A stretch of DNA of 64,000 nucleotides from Mactra quadrangularis. Lineage: Eukaryota > Mollusca > Bivalvia > Venerida > Mactridae. The stretch is taken from positions 12,845,167-12,909,166 of the forward strand of contig CM046295.1 in the NCBI GenBank assembly GCA_025267735.1. Reading direction: 5' to 3'. This document shows, one piece after another, positions 21,975 to 33,440 of the stretch (the stretch's first letter is position 1; each line of letters begins with the position of its first letter). The notes under the pieces are model-generated. The model was not told where the DNA came from, did no database searches, and saw only the letters and a list, made by a program, of their open reading frames with translations. Made by a program: the position numbers and the translations under genes.

Positions 21975-22510
21975 CAACGTTTCAACACATTTATGGTATG
22001 AGCCGCGGCCGTGGCGTAGTGGTTAGCAAGTCTGACTTTGAATCCGGAGATGCGGGTTCGAATCCCTGTCGCGGCAGGTCAAACCCTATACATGAGTTGT
22101 CGGCCTTGTGGTGGGGTAAGTTAGTACTGGTGATGTATAAGTGTCCGGGAAACCTATAGTAGGAAAAACTGGCCGTCGTGTATATGACCTATATATGTGC
22201 TGAATGCGACGTTAAAAAACAACAAAAACAAAAAAAAAACAATTATGGTATATTTCGCGGCGGCCAGCGCACCTATCATTGCTCATGGACTCTTGTCTAT
22301 AACTATTACTTACATACCCTTCAACAATACAAGCAGTTTGCCAAATACATGTACTAGTAACTAGTATTTTATCAATGCAGGCAAATCGACACCATTTTCA
22401 AATTAGCCTAGAAGGCTATAAGCGCCCCCGGTAATGATTCGAACATGTATCTCCTTTGGGAAACTAGGGAAATTCCGTGCGCTGTAAACTATGAGTCCGT
22501 GACATAAAAC
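21975..22510 (-). repeat. SINE family III interrupted by SINE I
   Basis: The tail (TTTCAACAACGTTTCAACAC) lies left of the SINE I insertion and the body (GCGGCGGCCAGCGCACC) right of it. Shared with unit 2 (54250-54735). Confidence 0.65.
22000..22240 (+). repeat. SINE family I, full length, nested in SINE III
   Basis: tRNA-like head GCCGCGGCCGTGGCGTAGTG, B box GGTTCGAATCC, body ending ATGTGCTGAATGCGACGTTA and a long A-rich tail. The flanking duplication TTATGGTAT is seen at 21991-21999 and in AATTATGGTAT at 22241-22251. Same insertion at 54278-54495. Confidence 0.9.
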
Positions 22511-23014
22511 GGTATTAGTACGCTGATAGTTAGACCTGTCTTTATTAACTCATTATTAACTAAGATGCTAATAGGCTGGAGCACACTTTTCGTGTTTACA
22601 TAGGCGCAATGCAAACCAAACGCTCGCAGCCATATTGCAAAAAGAATATATAATTTATGTTAAATATTTGTGACGTCTAAGGGGTGTGATTTTGTATAAA
22701 TGACTCAGATAGATAGTGTGATCCACCCGCTATTTGTTAAAATATATTATCGCGATGACCTCATACTTGATGAGAAACCTGCTTTATTGGTAGTGTAATG
22801 AATTGTTTTTTATAGATATATTCGTTACTTATAATGCATGTGTAAATGTAGATAAGAATATAATAAGAATAATGAAATGTATTTATATTTGATTTTTAAT
22901 TTATTCCATTTTCACATAGTACACACTCTGTTACAACCTATGATGTTGTCTGACGACCCTACCTCAATGTTTCCCTTGTCTTTAAACTCTATTGACAACA
23001 GCTCTGCATGGTTT

Positions 23015-23333
23015 GGTTTGTTTTTTGTGTGTTTGCTGAGTTTAACGCCGTAGTAACACGTTGTATAGGTCATATAACGGCGGTCAGTCAACCTACTCAC
23101 TCCTCATATAAAGGCTAAATCTCTGAATTTAGTTGTTAATCAACTACTAAGCGCATGCTTTCGTCAGTGAGTAACAACTGCCCTTCATAAATAAAACTCG
23201 TTGGTAGGAAGGAGAATAACCTTAGAAATAATTTCATGACCAAGCTTTACGAAAGTATTCCCCTCCTGGGAATCGAACCCACGACCCCTCGATCAGTAAA
23301 CTTGCATGCTACCAACTGAGCTAGCCGGGCGAC
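23015..23333 (-). repeat. SINE family II, full length
   Basis: Minus-strand copy: tail GTTTAACGCCGTAGTAACAC at the left and tRNA-Lys-like head at the right (GGAATCGAACCCACGACC; GAGCTAGCCGGGC). Shared with 55258-55573. Because it is a minus-strand SINE head, I do not call a tRNA gene. Confidence 0.88.
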
Positions 23334-23584
23334 TTTTTATGGTCTCCATAGTTAAAATGTTACATTTACGTGATATGAAATGACTTTTATAGCAACAAAT
23401 ATTTTTCAAGCAATTCTATGACAGAGTTTCATGATTTAAAATAATGACGAGATTGAACTTCATATTGTTTGGCATATACATATTAATGCAGATTTTTATC
23501 TGTTTGGTTTTCTATAATATGAATTTTTTATTTTCAATTATTTGAGCTCGATTTGAAACAACTTTTTGCATATTATATCAATCA

Positions 23585-23745
23585 CTTTTGAGTAATTATC
23601 TGTGCTGAGCTAGATGGATAAAGCTTCCTGCTCAATGAAACAATAGGTAGGTTTTGGATGGGATTCGAACCAACGCGGAACTGGCTATTGAATAACTTCG
23701 GCAATTTCGTAACCACTCGACCACATCCGCTTCTTTATTATTGAT
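23585..23745 (-). repeat. SINE family IV
   Basis: On the minus strand a tRNA Ser/Leu-type head (GTGGTCGAGTGGTTACG; B box GGTTCGAATCC) is followed by the GTTTCATTGAGCAGGAAGC body. Shared with 55830-55975. Confidence 0.65.
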
Positions 23746-23849
23746 GTATTTGCAACAAATTGTAATTTCTTACTGCTACTATTTCTGTTAAGGTATAAAA
23801 AACAGGATTCATGCACAATACCATATTTTTGTTGTACTGTTTTTCACGC

Positions 23850-24090
23850 TGTGTCAACAAAATTATGGTCTTTTTTTACGGCGACCCGCTTACCTACTTT
23901 TAATACAGGACACTTGTCTATAACTGGGACTGACCTTCACGGACCGATTACTTTGCTTTATACTAAATAAATGTAGACAATACATTCAAAATATTATAGA
24001 AGGGAATAATCAACCCGGAGTCGAACCTGTACAACCTTTAGGAATATATATAAAACGTTCCACTGTGCTACCAACTGTGCTACGACATTG
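23850..24090 (-). repeat. SINE family III, old copy
   Basis: Tail CGCTGTGTCAACAAAATTAT, then body with CTTGTCTATAACTGGGACTG, and a degenerate head containing GTGCTACCAACTGTGCTA. Shared with 56088-56335. Confidence 0.65.
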
Positions 24091-24329
24091 ACACACAACG
24101 ATTTTAAACAACCTACATCGAGAGCATGTCGTAAAAGTTGGACAAAAAAGTGAAAGGGTTTGTTTCAAAAACAAAGTTTTCTTGCCATGTAGGGTAATTG
24201 CTCATTGAATAATATTTTCCAATTTTATCAATTGAAGGGAAATAACTATGCTAAAAATATTCATATTCATAAACTGTTATATTGCATACAAAAGTGTTAT
24301 TAGATATTACATAAAGGGGGGTAACATCG

Positions 24330-24660
24330 GATAAGATTGCAGTACAGGTCATGTTAAGAGGAACTTAGTTAGTATCTTTTTATGTCGCAACTAACAATGA
24401 ATTGTCCAATCACAGTCCAGCTAAAAATAACGCATGGTTCTACATCCAAGTACGGATAACACGCAACGACATATATGCTAAAATATATATTCAAAACAAT
24501 AGAAAAAATACAAAGTTCTGATGTTTGTATAGTGATTTGTCTAAATGAATGCAATTCATTGAATACTCGACACATATGCGATAAGATCATCTTAACGTGA
24601 CAGATTTGTTGATTTCAGGAGATCCCATGGCCGTGTTCTAACGGTTATTTGCTTGTGGAG
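24330..24660 (+). other. Degenerate TRIM-like promoter region (second relic in unit 1)
   Basis: Aligns in order with the gene B upstream region: TTGCAGTACAGGTCATGTT, ACAATGAATTGTCCAATCAC, ATTCATTGAATACTCGACACA, AAGATCATCTTAACGTGAC, then a GAGATCCCATGG block. Follows SINE IV and SINE III copies. No coding exon follows. Confidence 0.45.
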
Positions 24661-25475
24661 AATTAGTTTAATTTTAAAAATATGATAGTTCCATATACTA
24701 GAAACAAACTACATGTACAGTCGATAATGCTATGTTCCTCGTAAAATTATGATACCTGAAAACGTAGTGAAATAATAATGCATGTAGATCTTACAAACCG
24801 AAGGTAAATGGCGTCAGCTTAGAGATGATATTACGTCACGTTATATTTGATTGCAATGCACTAACATGACACCTAACTAAGCAAGAAAGAACAAAAACTT
24901 CGTTAGTAATTCGTTCGAAATAATATATGCTTCAATTCAACTTGTGAACTCTGAAAACGAAATATTCTACTTTTACAACAAAACTGACGAATATTCTTTA
25001 TTTACTCAGTATATTTTACAATAGAATGTTGATTTAAAGATGTATAACAAAATTCAACTAGTCTCATTGCTCGTATAGTATATATCTTTGTAACTCGGCT
25101 TTCTTCTTCACCTGAAACAAATGAAATACAACACATGCTATAAGATGCTGAGAAACTGTACCATAAAATGTCTCATAAGTAATAGTTCCATTACATTTCA
25201 TTGTACAATTTTCGTGCTTAAGCACGATTACCGACTTTATAGCAGTTAAAAAAGTTGTTTTAAAGTTTAAGTTTCATGCTGACGCGCGTTAACCGACTTT
25301 CCAACTATTACCATATGTCATTGGGTTACTGTTATCTATCTATCATTGAATATAACAAAACCGCCAACTCAAGAACATAATATATGCAACCCTGTTACAT
25401 ACGTCCTTTCATGTATGACTATTAAAAAACTTCATCACAAGGTTCTACTAAGTAACGTAACTCTTACCTCAGACT
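24661..25475. other. Non-coding spacer
   Basis: AT-rich sequence collinear with 56906-57690. A cAMP-response-like TTACGTCA occurs at 24830-24837. I see no genes. Confidence 0.6.
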
Positions 25476-25477
25476 AG

Positions 25478-26728
25478 CTGTAGTCTACAAGTCTTACTTT
25501 ATCCTATAACTTACAGCTATAGTTTACAAGTCTTACTTTATCATATAACTTATAGCTATAGTTTACAAGTTTTACTTTATCCTATAACTTATAGTTAAAG
25601 TTTACAAGTCTTACTTTATCCTATAACTTATAGCTTTAGTTTACAAGTCTTACTTTATCCTTAACTTATAGCTATAGTTTACAAGTCTTACTTTATCCTT
25701 AACTTATAGCTATAGTTTACAAGACTGACTTCATCCTATAACTTATATAGCTTAAGTTTACAAGTCTTACTTTATCCTATAACTTATAGCTATAGTTTAC
25801 AAGTCTTACTTTATCCTATAACTTATAGCTAAATTTTATAAATCTTACTTTATCATATAACTTATATAGCTATAGTTTACAAGACTGACTTTATCCAATA
25901 ACTTATATAGCTATAGTTTACAAGTCTTACTTTATCCTAATACTTATAGCTATAGTTTACATGTCTTACTTTATCCTATAACTTATAGCTAAATTTTCAA
26001 AATCTTACTTTATCATAGAACTTATATAGCTATAGTTTACAAGACTGACTTATCCTATTACTTATAGCTATAGTTTACAAGTCTTACTTTATCCTATTAC
26101 TTATAGCTATAGTTTACAAGCCTTACTTTATCCTATAACTTATAGCTAAATTTTCAAAATCTTACTTTATCATATAACTTATATAGCTATAGTTTACAAG
26201 ACTGACTTTATCCTATAACTTATATAGCTATAGTTTACAAGTCTTACTTTATCCTATAACTTATAGCTGAATTTTAAAAATCTTACTTTATCCTATAACT
26301 TATATGTTTTACTTTATCCTATAACTTATATGTCTTACTTAATCCTACAACTTATAGCTATAGTTTACAAGTCTTACTTTATCCTATAACTTATAGCTAT
26401 AGTATACAAGTCTTACTTTATCCTATAACTTATATCTATAGTTTACAAGTCTTACTTTATCCTATTACTTATAGCTATAGTTTACAAGTCTTACTTTATC
26501 CTATAACTTATAGCTATAGTTTACAAGTCTTACTTTATCCTATAACTTATAGCTATAGTTTACAAGTCTTACTTTATCCTATAACTTATAGCTATAGTTT
26601 ACAAGTTTTACTTTATCCTATAACTTATAGCTATAGTTAACAAGTCTTACTTTATCCTATAACTTATAGCTATAGTTTACAAGTCTTACTTTATCCTATA
26701 ACTTAAAGCTATAGTATACAAGTCTAGT
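25478..26728. repeat. 39-bp satellite array, long allele
   Basis: About 31 units of roughly 39 bp built on TATAGTTTACAAGTCTTACT and TTATCCTATAACTTATAGC. The central part is more variable and the right end nearly uniform. The copy in unit 2 (57690-58022) has only about eight units. Confidence 0.95.
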
Positions 26729-27440
26729 CTCACATCATCTGTTAGAGATGTAAACGTTAAGTATACGACACAGTGCTCTAACATATGATCTTCTACGAGC
26801 AAGTCAGAAGCTTTTATAACCAAGTCTGGGGTATACCAGATAATAAACAACTCTAACAAATACTATATATAGACCTATTAGAGAGAACAAAAGAAAACAA
26901 CAGGTTGAAAATCTTATATTACATTTCATCATAGAAGTTGTTTGAATATACAAAATAATACATGTGGCCTTATTGTACAATTGGGATAAATATTTCATGT
27001 AAAAGGTGATAAGAAATCCAATATGTTCCATGATACATTTCGTAATAAATATGGGTTCAATTCTAGGTTTAAATGTACATGTTTTATATTATTTAAATTC
27101 ATATCTACCTATTGATTTTATTCGTATCTCTACCTTTGTCAATATGTTTGTTATATTTTGCTTTAAATATTTAAAGTTTGGTATAAGTTGAGTGTTTATC
27201 TATTTATGATTTGAATAGAAATCTTAGAAATCAAATGAATAGAAATCCTACATTTTAAATTTCATTTTTTAATGCATACAAGAGTGTTCAATCCATTATA
27301 TTATACATGCAGATCGTATTTTCAAAGCGATATAAAACTATCATATGATTAATGTCAATACAAAATGAACTGAATTATAAATTTTATAAAGATAGGTTTA
27401 AGGCTGAAATATACAGCTTATTTAAATAAACAATTTTACA
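26729..27440. other. Non-coding spacer
   Basis: Collinear with 58023-58770 with several indels. Short open frames at 26804-27191 are AT-rich and not preserved in the copy. Confidence 0.6.
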
Positions 27441-27450
27441 TAATATGTCA

Positions 27451-27757
27451 GCCGCCAGGCTAGCTCAATTGGTAGCATGCGAGTCTACTGATCGAGGAGT
27501 CGTGGGTTCGATTCCCGGGTGGGACATATTTTCGTGGAGCTGGGTCATGAAATTATATCTACTGGCATTGTCATTTCTACCAATGATTTCTAATTATGTA
27601 GGGCAGTTGTCAGTCTCTGACAAAAGTATGTGTTTTGTGGTTGGTTAACAGCTAAATCCAGAGATTTAGCCTTTCCAGGAGGAGTGAGTAGGTTAACTGA
27701 CCGCCGTTATATGACCTATACAATGTGTTGCTACGGCGTAAAACAAACAAACAAACT
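27451..27757 (+). repeat. SINE family II, full length, young
   Basis: Head GCCGCCAGGCTAGCTCAATT and B box GGTTCGATTCC (tRNA-Lys-like), tail ATGTGTTGCTACGGCGTAAA then (ACAA)n. Flanked by TAATATGTCA at 27441-27450 and 27758-27767. Copy at 58777-59085. The head folds like a tRNA but is part of the SINE, so no tRNA gene is called. Confidence 0.93.
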
Positions 27758-27767
27758 TAATATGTCA

Positions 27768-28478
27768 GGTTCTTTATGGCCGGTTTGTTTAGATGTGTGG
27801 TAAATCCTAGTACATGTATATATATTAGAATTATTATCACTGTTAAACGTACTCAACTTCTTTCAAACGTATATGTACTTAAGTTATGTAACTTGTTTAA
27901 TGTTATACGGTATTACATTTAATGATTCAAAAGTTTGTTTATAAATATTAAAGAGTTAAACAATTTTTGGTAATAATGTAATTATGTGGCTTGTAATACT
28001 TTGGTTGTTTTACAGTTACTGTATTATGTTTACAGGTTTACATAAAAAACGTATTGTTAGGTTTCTGTTGAATGTATATTAAAATCTGTAAACCACTGAA
28101 AATATATCCTATTGTTAAGAAAGTTTATGAAAATATAAATTAAGTGGCACTGAAATTTCATAGGAACATTCATTTTAAAATTCACTTCGTTTGAAATACA
28201 AAAATACACATTTTAAACAAAATAAGTTCACTGATGATTACATCTTTTATATATAATAAACATCACATAATGCAAATAATATTTTTTGGACAAAAAAACA
28301 TTATGCCAACTCTTGATTTTCTACAAACAAGTTCTAGAACATTTTTGACGTGTGATGAAATGAAAGATAGTCGATTTCTGGTGGCATTTGCCTCAATTTT
28401 ACTTAGAATATCAATATATAGTTTTTGACAATAATCTCTCTTCGATAAAATAGACGCGTTTTATTTTTTGATCAAATA
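27768..28478. other. Non-coding spacer
   Basis: Collinear with 59096-60475. It contains, near 28014-28020, the empty target site (CAGTTACTGTATTA) of the MITE that occupies 59347-60008 in unit 2. A short open frame near 28234 is not conserved in the copy. Confidence 0.65.
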
Positions 28479-28645
28479 CAGTGAAATTCCGCCATTAAGG
28501 TCAGCAAAATCGGTGGTCTTAATAGCGGACCGGTCTTATTATAGAGACCCATTTGTTCACAAATTAAGCATTTGGGTCTTAAAAATTGTCAAAAATCGCA
28601 TGATTTTGAAATAACAAAAGTGGTCTTAATAGCGGAACTTTACTG
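28479..28645. mobile_element. Mariner-type MITE, 167 bp, unit 1 only
   Basis: Imperfect inverted ends CAGTGAAATTCCGCCATTAA and the complement of CAGTAAAGTTCCGCTATTAA, with TA at both sides (28477-28478, 28646-28647). Unit 2 has the empty site CAAATATATAAATT near 60474. It is a younger relative of the elements in the gene 3' flanks. Confidence 0.92.
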
Positions 28646-28797
28646 TATATAAAAACAATAATATAAATGAGCACATTTTACAAGTTTAATATTTGAGAAT
28701 ATACTTAAAAGTGATTTATAAGAACTATTTGATTACAAAGCAAAAAAAGCAAAAATTAAGAATACACATACATTATGTTTTATGTTTTTTTAGATTA

Positions 28798-29482
28798 TGC
28801 TAGGTTTACATCTGGCCACGATTACCACGATGTCCCCGATTCCAGAGCATCGTGGCGAACGTAACAGAGCGCGGAGTTGAATCGGGGGGAGCGTAACGGA
28901 ACGTGGTTGAATCGGGGACATCGTAGGCATCGGGACAGATTTTAAATCAAACTTAAATTTCACCACGATTGCCCCGATTCATTTTCTAGTCGTGACAGAG
29001 CGTGGCCTTCGTAACATAACGTAACGGAACGTGCCGAAGCGTAACAGAACGTAACAGAACGTGGAGTACAATCGCAACAGATCGGGACCAGCGTGGAAAC
29101 ATTTTTTCATCCCACGTCGCTGAGAAAGAATTATTTCTTGTTTAAAAATCAAATCGTGACGTAAAACGTGGTCATTTGTCTCAAATCGTAGGTCAAATCG
29201 CAAGAGATCGCAACAAAGCGGCTTTGTCGTGGGAGATCTTAACAGGACGTAACGGAACGTGGTGGAGCGTGGAAGCAAATCGTGTTGATCGCAACAAAGC
29301 GTAACAGAACGTGATGCAAATCGTGGGCTCGATCGTAGCAAAGCGCAGTAGAGCGCAACAAAACGTGCTGATTTCGTAAGGAAGCGTAACAGAACGTGGA
29401 GTATACCATTTAATCGTAGAGCTCCCTGATTTGTTTAGCCTCTAGCTAATCGGGGAGATCGTGGCCAGATGTACACCTAGCA
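28798..29482. mobile_element. PIF/Harbinger-like MITE, 685 bp, unit 1 site
   Basis: Inverted ends TGCTAGGTTTACATCTGG and the complement (about 25 bp, one mismatch), flanked by TTA on both sides (28795-28797, 29483-29485). Unit 2 keeps the empty site AGATTAACAGCG near 60609. The interior is unusually CpG- and GC-rich, with repeated AACGTAACGGAACGTGG-type words. A 120-residue minus-strand open frame reflects this composition and is not called as a gene. Confidence 0.93.
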
Positions 29483-29562
29483 TTAACAGCGAGTCAACAC
29501 AAACTTGGGTTATTTACGTTGATCAGCTCACGAAACATTCCTGGATTCATGTCTATTACCAG

Positions 29563-30175
29563 GGCTGCGTTCAGTTAGCAGTTAGCGTTAGCCAAACACA
29601 GTTATCGTTATGAACGGTTAATTGAACGACCCATTGTAGTGCGAACGTTTAAAGATGGCGGCGGGCAAGAGAGTCGTTTCTTCTATTTTATTAGAAGAAT
29701 TCGGAGAGGAGGACTTGTTAACTTGTTTTTTTGTACATGTATTGATCTAAATCAACGGGAGTAACACCACCGACTTCGAAAGACCTGATCCAGAAATTAA
29801 ATTTATGAGTTTTTCGTCCGTGCACAGGCGGTACAAACAGAGTTGTCTACACATTATTGCTAAACAAAACGAACTATGGATTAAAAACTACTGTTCAATT
29901 TTACACACGTTTTCATTGAAACAGTGAAAGTTTGTTTGTAACGGAGGGGAAAACCCAAATATTTGAATTTCGGATATAGTCTATTCGCTCTGGCAGTTAC
30001 TATTTTGCAAAATGTACTGGAACTATTTTGTTTCAGGTTGTTTCATATTCACGTACTATATACTAAAACCGTTAGCTGTTGGCCTTAAACGTTTTCTGCT
30101 AACAGGCCGTTCAATTATTACTGTTGGCGAACGTTACAGAACGTTACAGAACGTTCGCGGTAACTGAACGCAGGG
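29563..30175. mobile_element. MITE (GCGTTCAGTTA family), 613 bp, unit 1 only
   Basis: Ends GGCTGCGTTCAGTTA and TAACTGAACGCAGGG, flanked by CAG at 29560-29562 and 30176-30178. Unit 2 has the empty site ACCAGTACTC at 60685-60694. The 3-bp duplication and GG-terminal ends suggest a PIF/Harbinger-type family. It contains a short frame from ATG 29655 (MAAGKRVVSSILLEEFGEED...) of about 32 codons. Confidence 0.92.
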
Positions 30176-30234
30176 CAGTACTCATCTACACTCACACAAT
30201 ACCGGCTACTTCTTAACGTTATTATTTATCAAAT

Positions 30235-30463
30235 TTTATTACATTTTTAATTGGTTCTTAACGTCCACATATTAAGGTTATATACACGACTGTCAGCTCT
30301 TCCTACTATAGGTTTCCTGGACACTTTTCTATCACCAGTACTAATTAACCCTACCACGAGGCCGACAACTCATGTTTAGGGTATGACCAATCGCGATCGG
30401 ACGCGAACCCTCGATCTCCAGATTCGAAGTCAGACATGCTAACCACTACGCCACAACCGCGAC
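30235..30463 (-). repeat. SINE family I, minus strand, nested
   Basis: Tail TTCTTAACGTCCACATATTA at the left; tRNA-like head at the right (TCGAAGTCAGACATGCTAAC, CGCCACAACCGCGAC). Shared with 60755-60969. Confidence 0.88.
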
Positions 30464-30612
30464 TTTTTAATGTACTTTATTAAATTAATGAAGAGTACTA
30501 GACATAACTGTCAAAAATTTTACGGAAGGATATAACCGCATCGGGTGAATCAGGAACCCTTTCTAGGCATGGATTGAAATCCTGTGTGTAGCCTACCGTG
30601 TCACGGACTAAG

Positions 30613-32722
30613 ATTATATTAAGTTATAACTTTATATTTCCAATCACCTTTAAAAAGTCATGAGTAACATTATTGTAAGTTAAAACGCAATTCCTTACTT
30701 TAAAGTTAAATAATAGAATTATACAGCAGTAGGATAATGCCATTCCGCTTTTGTCAAACGTATAGAAATTAAATTAAACCCTCTTGGTAATCGTGCACTT
30801 ATGAATTATCTTACAATTAAATAAAAATTTAATATCTACTCGAGGACAATTTTTACAATACAAACATCTAGTTTATCAATAGACCGTTTTACTAATTTCT
30901 TTAATGCCTCATAGTAGTCCTCTATTCATTATTTATTGGTAGAGACGAATTGTAACCTTACAAATTATAATGGAAAATTATTCAACCCAAATTCACAAAT
31001 TAAATTACTATGAATGTCATAAAAATATAGACCAAGGCGAAGATAGCATTGGCATAATAAATGAAAACTATTAACCGAACAAGATTATTTTACACTGCTG
31101 AATACCAATTGTATAAGTAGAACTTTATTATACAGATATTACATTACATGAAATTGTATATTAATATTTGAAGTTTTTTAAATAGTATTGCTTGCAAGAA
31201 GACCGCTTTAAACAAGTTATGTAGTTTTGTCAATATTGTATAATTTATTTTCATGATAAGATTTGATGGCGTATTTCATTAAAAACGTTGGAAGTCATAT
31301 ATCAAATACATTCCGAACGTGAAAATAAAATAATCAAAGAGCTAATGGCACAGAAGTTGTTCGACATAGAAAACATGTTGAGCTTCTGTCACTTAATGTG
31401 CTACAAATGAGAACAAATATGTAGAATAAGATTTCGTTTCTTGAAACATAGACTAAGGACCTTTCGTTGTATCTTCAAAATGGTGCTCTTTGTACTTGTA
31501 AACTATATATGAAATCCAATTTTCACTGGATTATCAAAAATATATCTAAATATTCAAGTGAAACTAGTTGAGAAATTGATTTAAATGCATACTCATGTAT
31601 TGCAAGGTATATTACCCAGGTAAAGACAAATAGAAATTAATTGTATGTGTTATTGAAATGTAAAAGAACCACCTGTTTACATTCAATAGTGTCACACACG
31701 GCGTAAAATTTACAACTTGTATTAACATTAATTATATTTTTTTCAATTTGCAACATATTTTTTTAATCAATTCATTACCATATAAGAGCTATGAGAAAAA
31801 TACTACGCGGGACTGTTTGACAATACTCCTAATTATCTGTTTAATTTCCAATCCATTGATCTATAAACTATGCTCATTAACTTACTGGTCTGTACGATAC
31901 TACGCTAAGAATCATGGGTAAAAATGTCTAAATACCCAAAAGCACGCGACAATTTTTACAAGCACTAAATAAATTAAGTATGTTTTTGTGACTTCGCAAT
32001 AATATATTACTATTCAAAATTAAGTATGCACGTTAAATGAAATTTTTATGCTTGTCATTAAACATCTATGACAACGTGTTTCCATCTGTCAATCTTTACA
32101 CAGGTCTTTAAATTAGAAATTATGATACAGCTAATGATTTATACCCATTGAGGTTTAAAAGGACATAGTATCTATGAATTGGTATTCCTGTAGTTATTAG
32201 CCAGTATTTCCTTACAATTCAATTATGATAATTAAAACACAACATACAACGAGTTTATGTTCATGCATTCACCGCGCTACCTCCCGTGCGTAATCGATTT
32301 GTGCGCTGAGTTTAGCCAAGTTATGTTTTATCATCTACGTATAGGATCAGAAATCAATGCATCACATCCTTTCAAATTGGGGTTCACCACAGGTTCTTCA
32401 CGGTTGTATATATTTCATTTTATGTGATTTTTACAATATTTGTTCATTTAACTTTTCTCTGTGATACATATGCTTGAAAAGTTGAGTTCCTTCATGTACC
32501 TCAAAAAGAAGTTTTTGTAGTAAGCTTGCTATACTGATTTCTCAAAAGTGGTCTATTTAATTGTCCGACAAAGTCGAACAATTAAAAAATGAAGAGTGTT
32601 TTGTCAAAACAGGGATGGTTAAATATAATCGGAAGAGCTCTATTATCATCAATGTAAAGCAAATACTCATGATATTAGATGGAATATATAAATAGTAGTG
32701 AACTTCTATATGTGTTTTCACA
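30613..32722. other. Non-coding block, nearly identical in both units
   Basis: AT-rich sequence about 98% identical (by eye) to 61110-63235. A frame open in unit 2 (61793-62017) is interrupted here by TGA near 31406, and several of its few differences change amino acids, so I do not call a gene. Confidence 0.65.
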
Positions 32723-32892
32723 CAGAAAAATTCTGAATCCATCCCAGGGCCTACAGACTCAGAGATTGTGTTTTTTAAAGAGAATGACATTCAAGTTTTA
32801 AAGTCACGTTTAGCATATTTTCACTGTCAAGGTTGTTAGTAATACGAAGGTATTACACAAACAAGAATTTTTCAACTTTATCAAATTGTCTT

Positions 32893-33182
32893 TACTTGGG
32901 TTTAACGTTGTAGCAACACACCATGTATTGGTAAATGACGACGGCCAGTCAAACTACTCACTGTTCATGGAAAGGCTTAATCTTTGGATTCAGTTGTTAC
33001 GCAGTTTCTAGGCGCATACTTCCGTCAGTGAATGACAACTGCCCTACATAATTTAGAATCAATGATAGGAGAAATAATAGCCGTAGAAATTATTTCATTT
33101 CCAAACTCCAAATTGCCTTGTGATCGAACCCACGATTCCTTTATGCATTGACTTGTGTACTACCGACTGAGCTAGCGGGTTG
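32893..33182 (-). repeat. SINE family II, old copy
   Basis: Orthologous to 9072-9350. The right end retains GACTGAGCTAGCGGG, the tRNA-like head on the minus strand. Confidence 0.75.
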
Positions 33183-33284
33183 GATATCAAATAATCTTAA
33201 CTTTTACGTCAACCATTTGACTATTTTGCTTTTACAATTTTATTGCTTAAGTCTACACGTTTGTTTGAAATCATGATATTTAAT

Positions 33285-33440
33285 GACAACGACGACGATG
33301 ATGATGATGACGGTGATAACTGATAAAAATAAAACAAATGATCATGACATATTTGATGATGATAATGATGATGATGATAATGATGATGATGATGATGATG
33401 ATGACGGTGATTACTGACAAAAAAGGATAAATAAAAATGA
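33285..33440. repeat. (GAT)n microsatellite, short allele
   Basis: One run of GATGATGATAATGATGAT type plus one TGACAAAAAAGGATAAATAA spacer. Unit 1 has three to four such units (9745-10130). Confidence 0.9.

Larger units (their letters stand above)
29486..30612 (-). repeat. SINE family III host copy with two nested insertions
   Basis: Old SINE III on the minus strand: tail AACAGCGAGTCAACACAAAC, body resumed at 30176 and again after 30464. The MITE at 29563-30175 (this unit only) and the SINE I at 30235-30463 (both units) interrupt it. Confidence 0.7.
8890..32722. repeat. Segmental duplication, unit 1 (contains gene A)
   Basis: Collinear with 32724-63250 apart from insertions and one large deletion. 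Matching blocks: 8890-10500 with 32724-33800; 12704-16700 with 33835-37740; 17677-25470 with 50438-57690; 26730-28780 with 58025-60600; 29486-32722 with 60612-63250. Copy identity differs by block, from about 86-90% in the gene flanks to about 98% in the last 2 kb (by eye). Confidence 0.9.

Noticed and set aside
27451..27525. tRNA-Lys-like cloverleaf, also at 19817, 58777, 52079 and 41921
   Set aside because: Each is the head of a SINE with body, tail and target duplication or decay; no independent tRNA gene is supported.
28979..29341. 120-residue minus-strand frame in a GC-rich region
   Set aside because: Lies inside the PIF-like MITE and reflects its CG-rich repeats; the copy at 59347-60008 breaks it.
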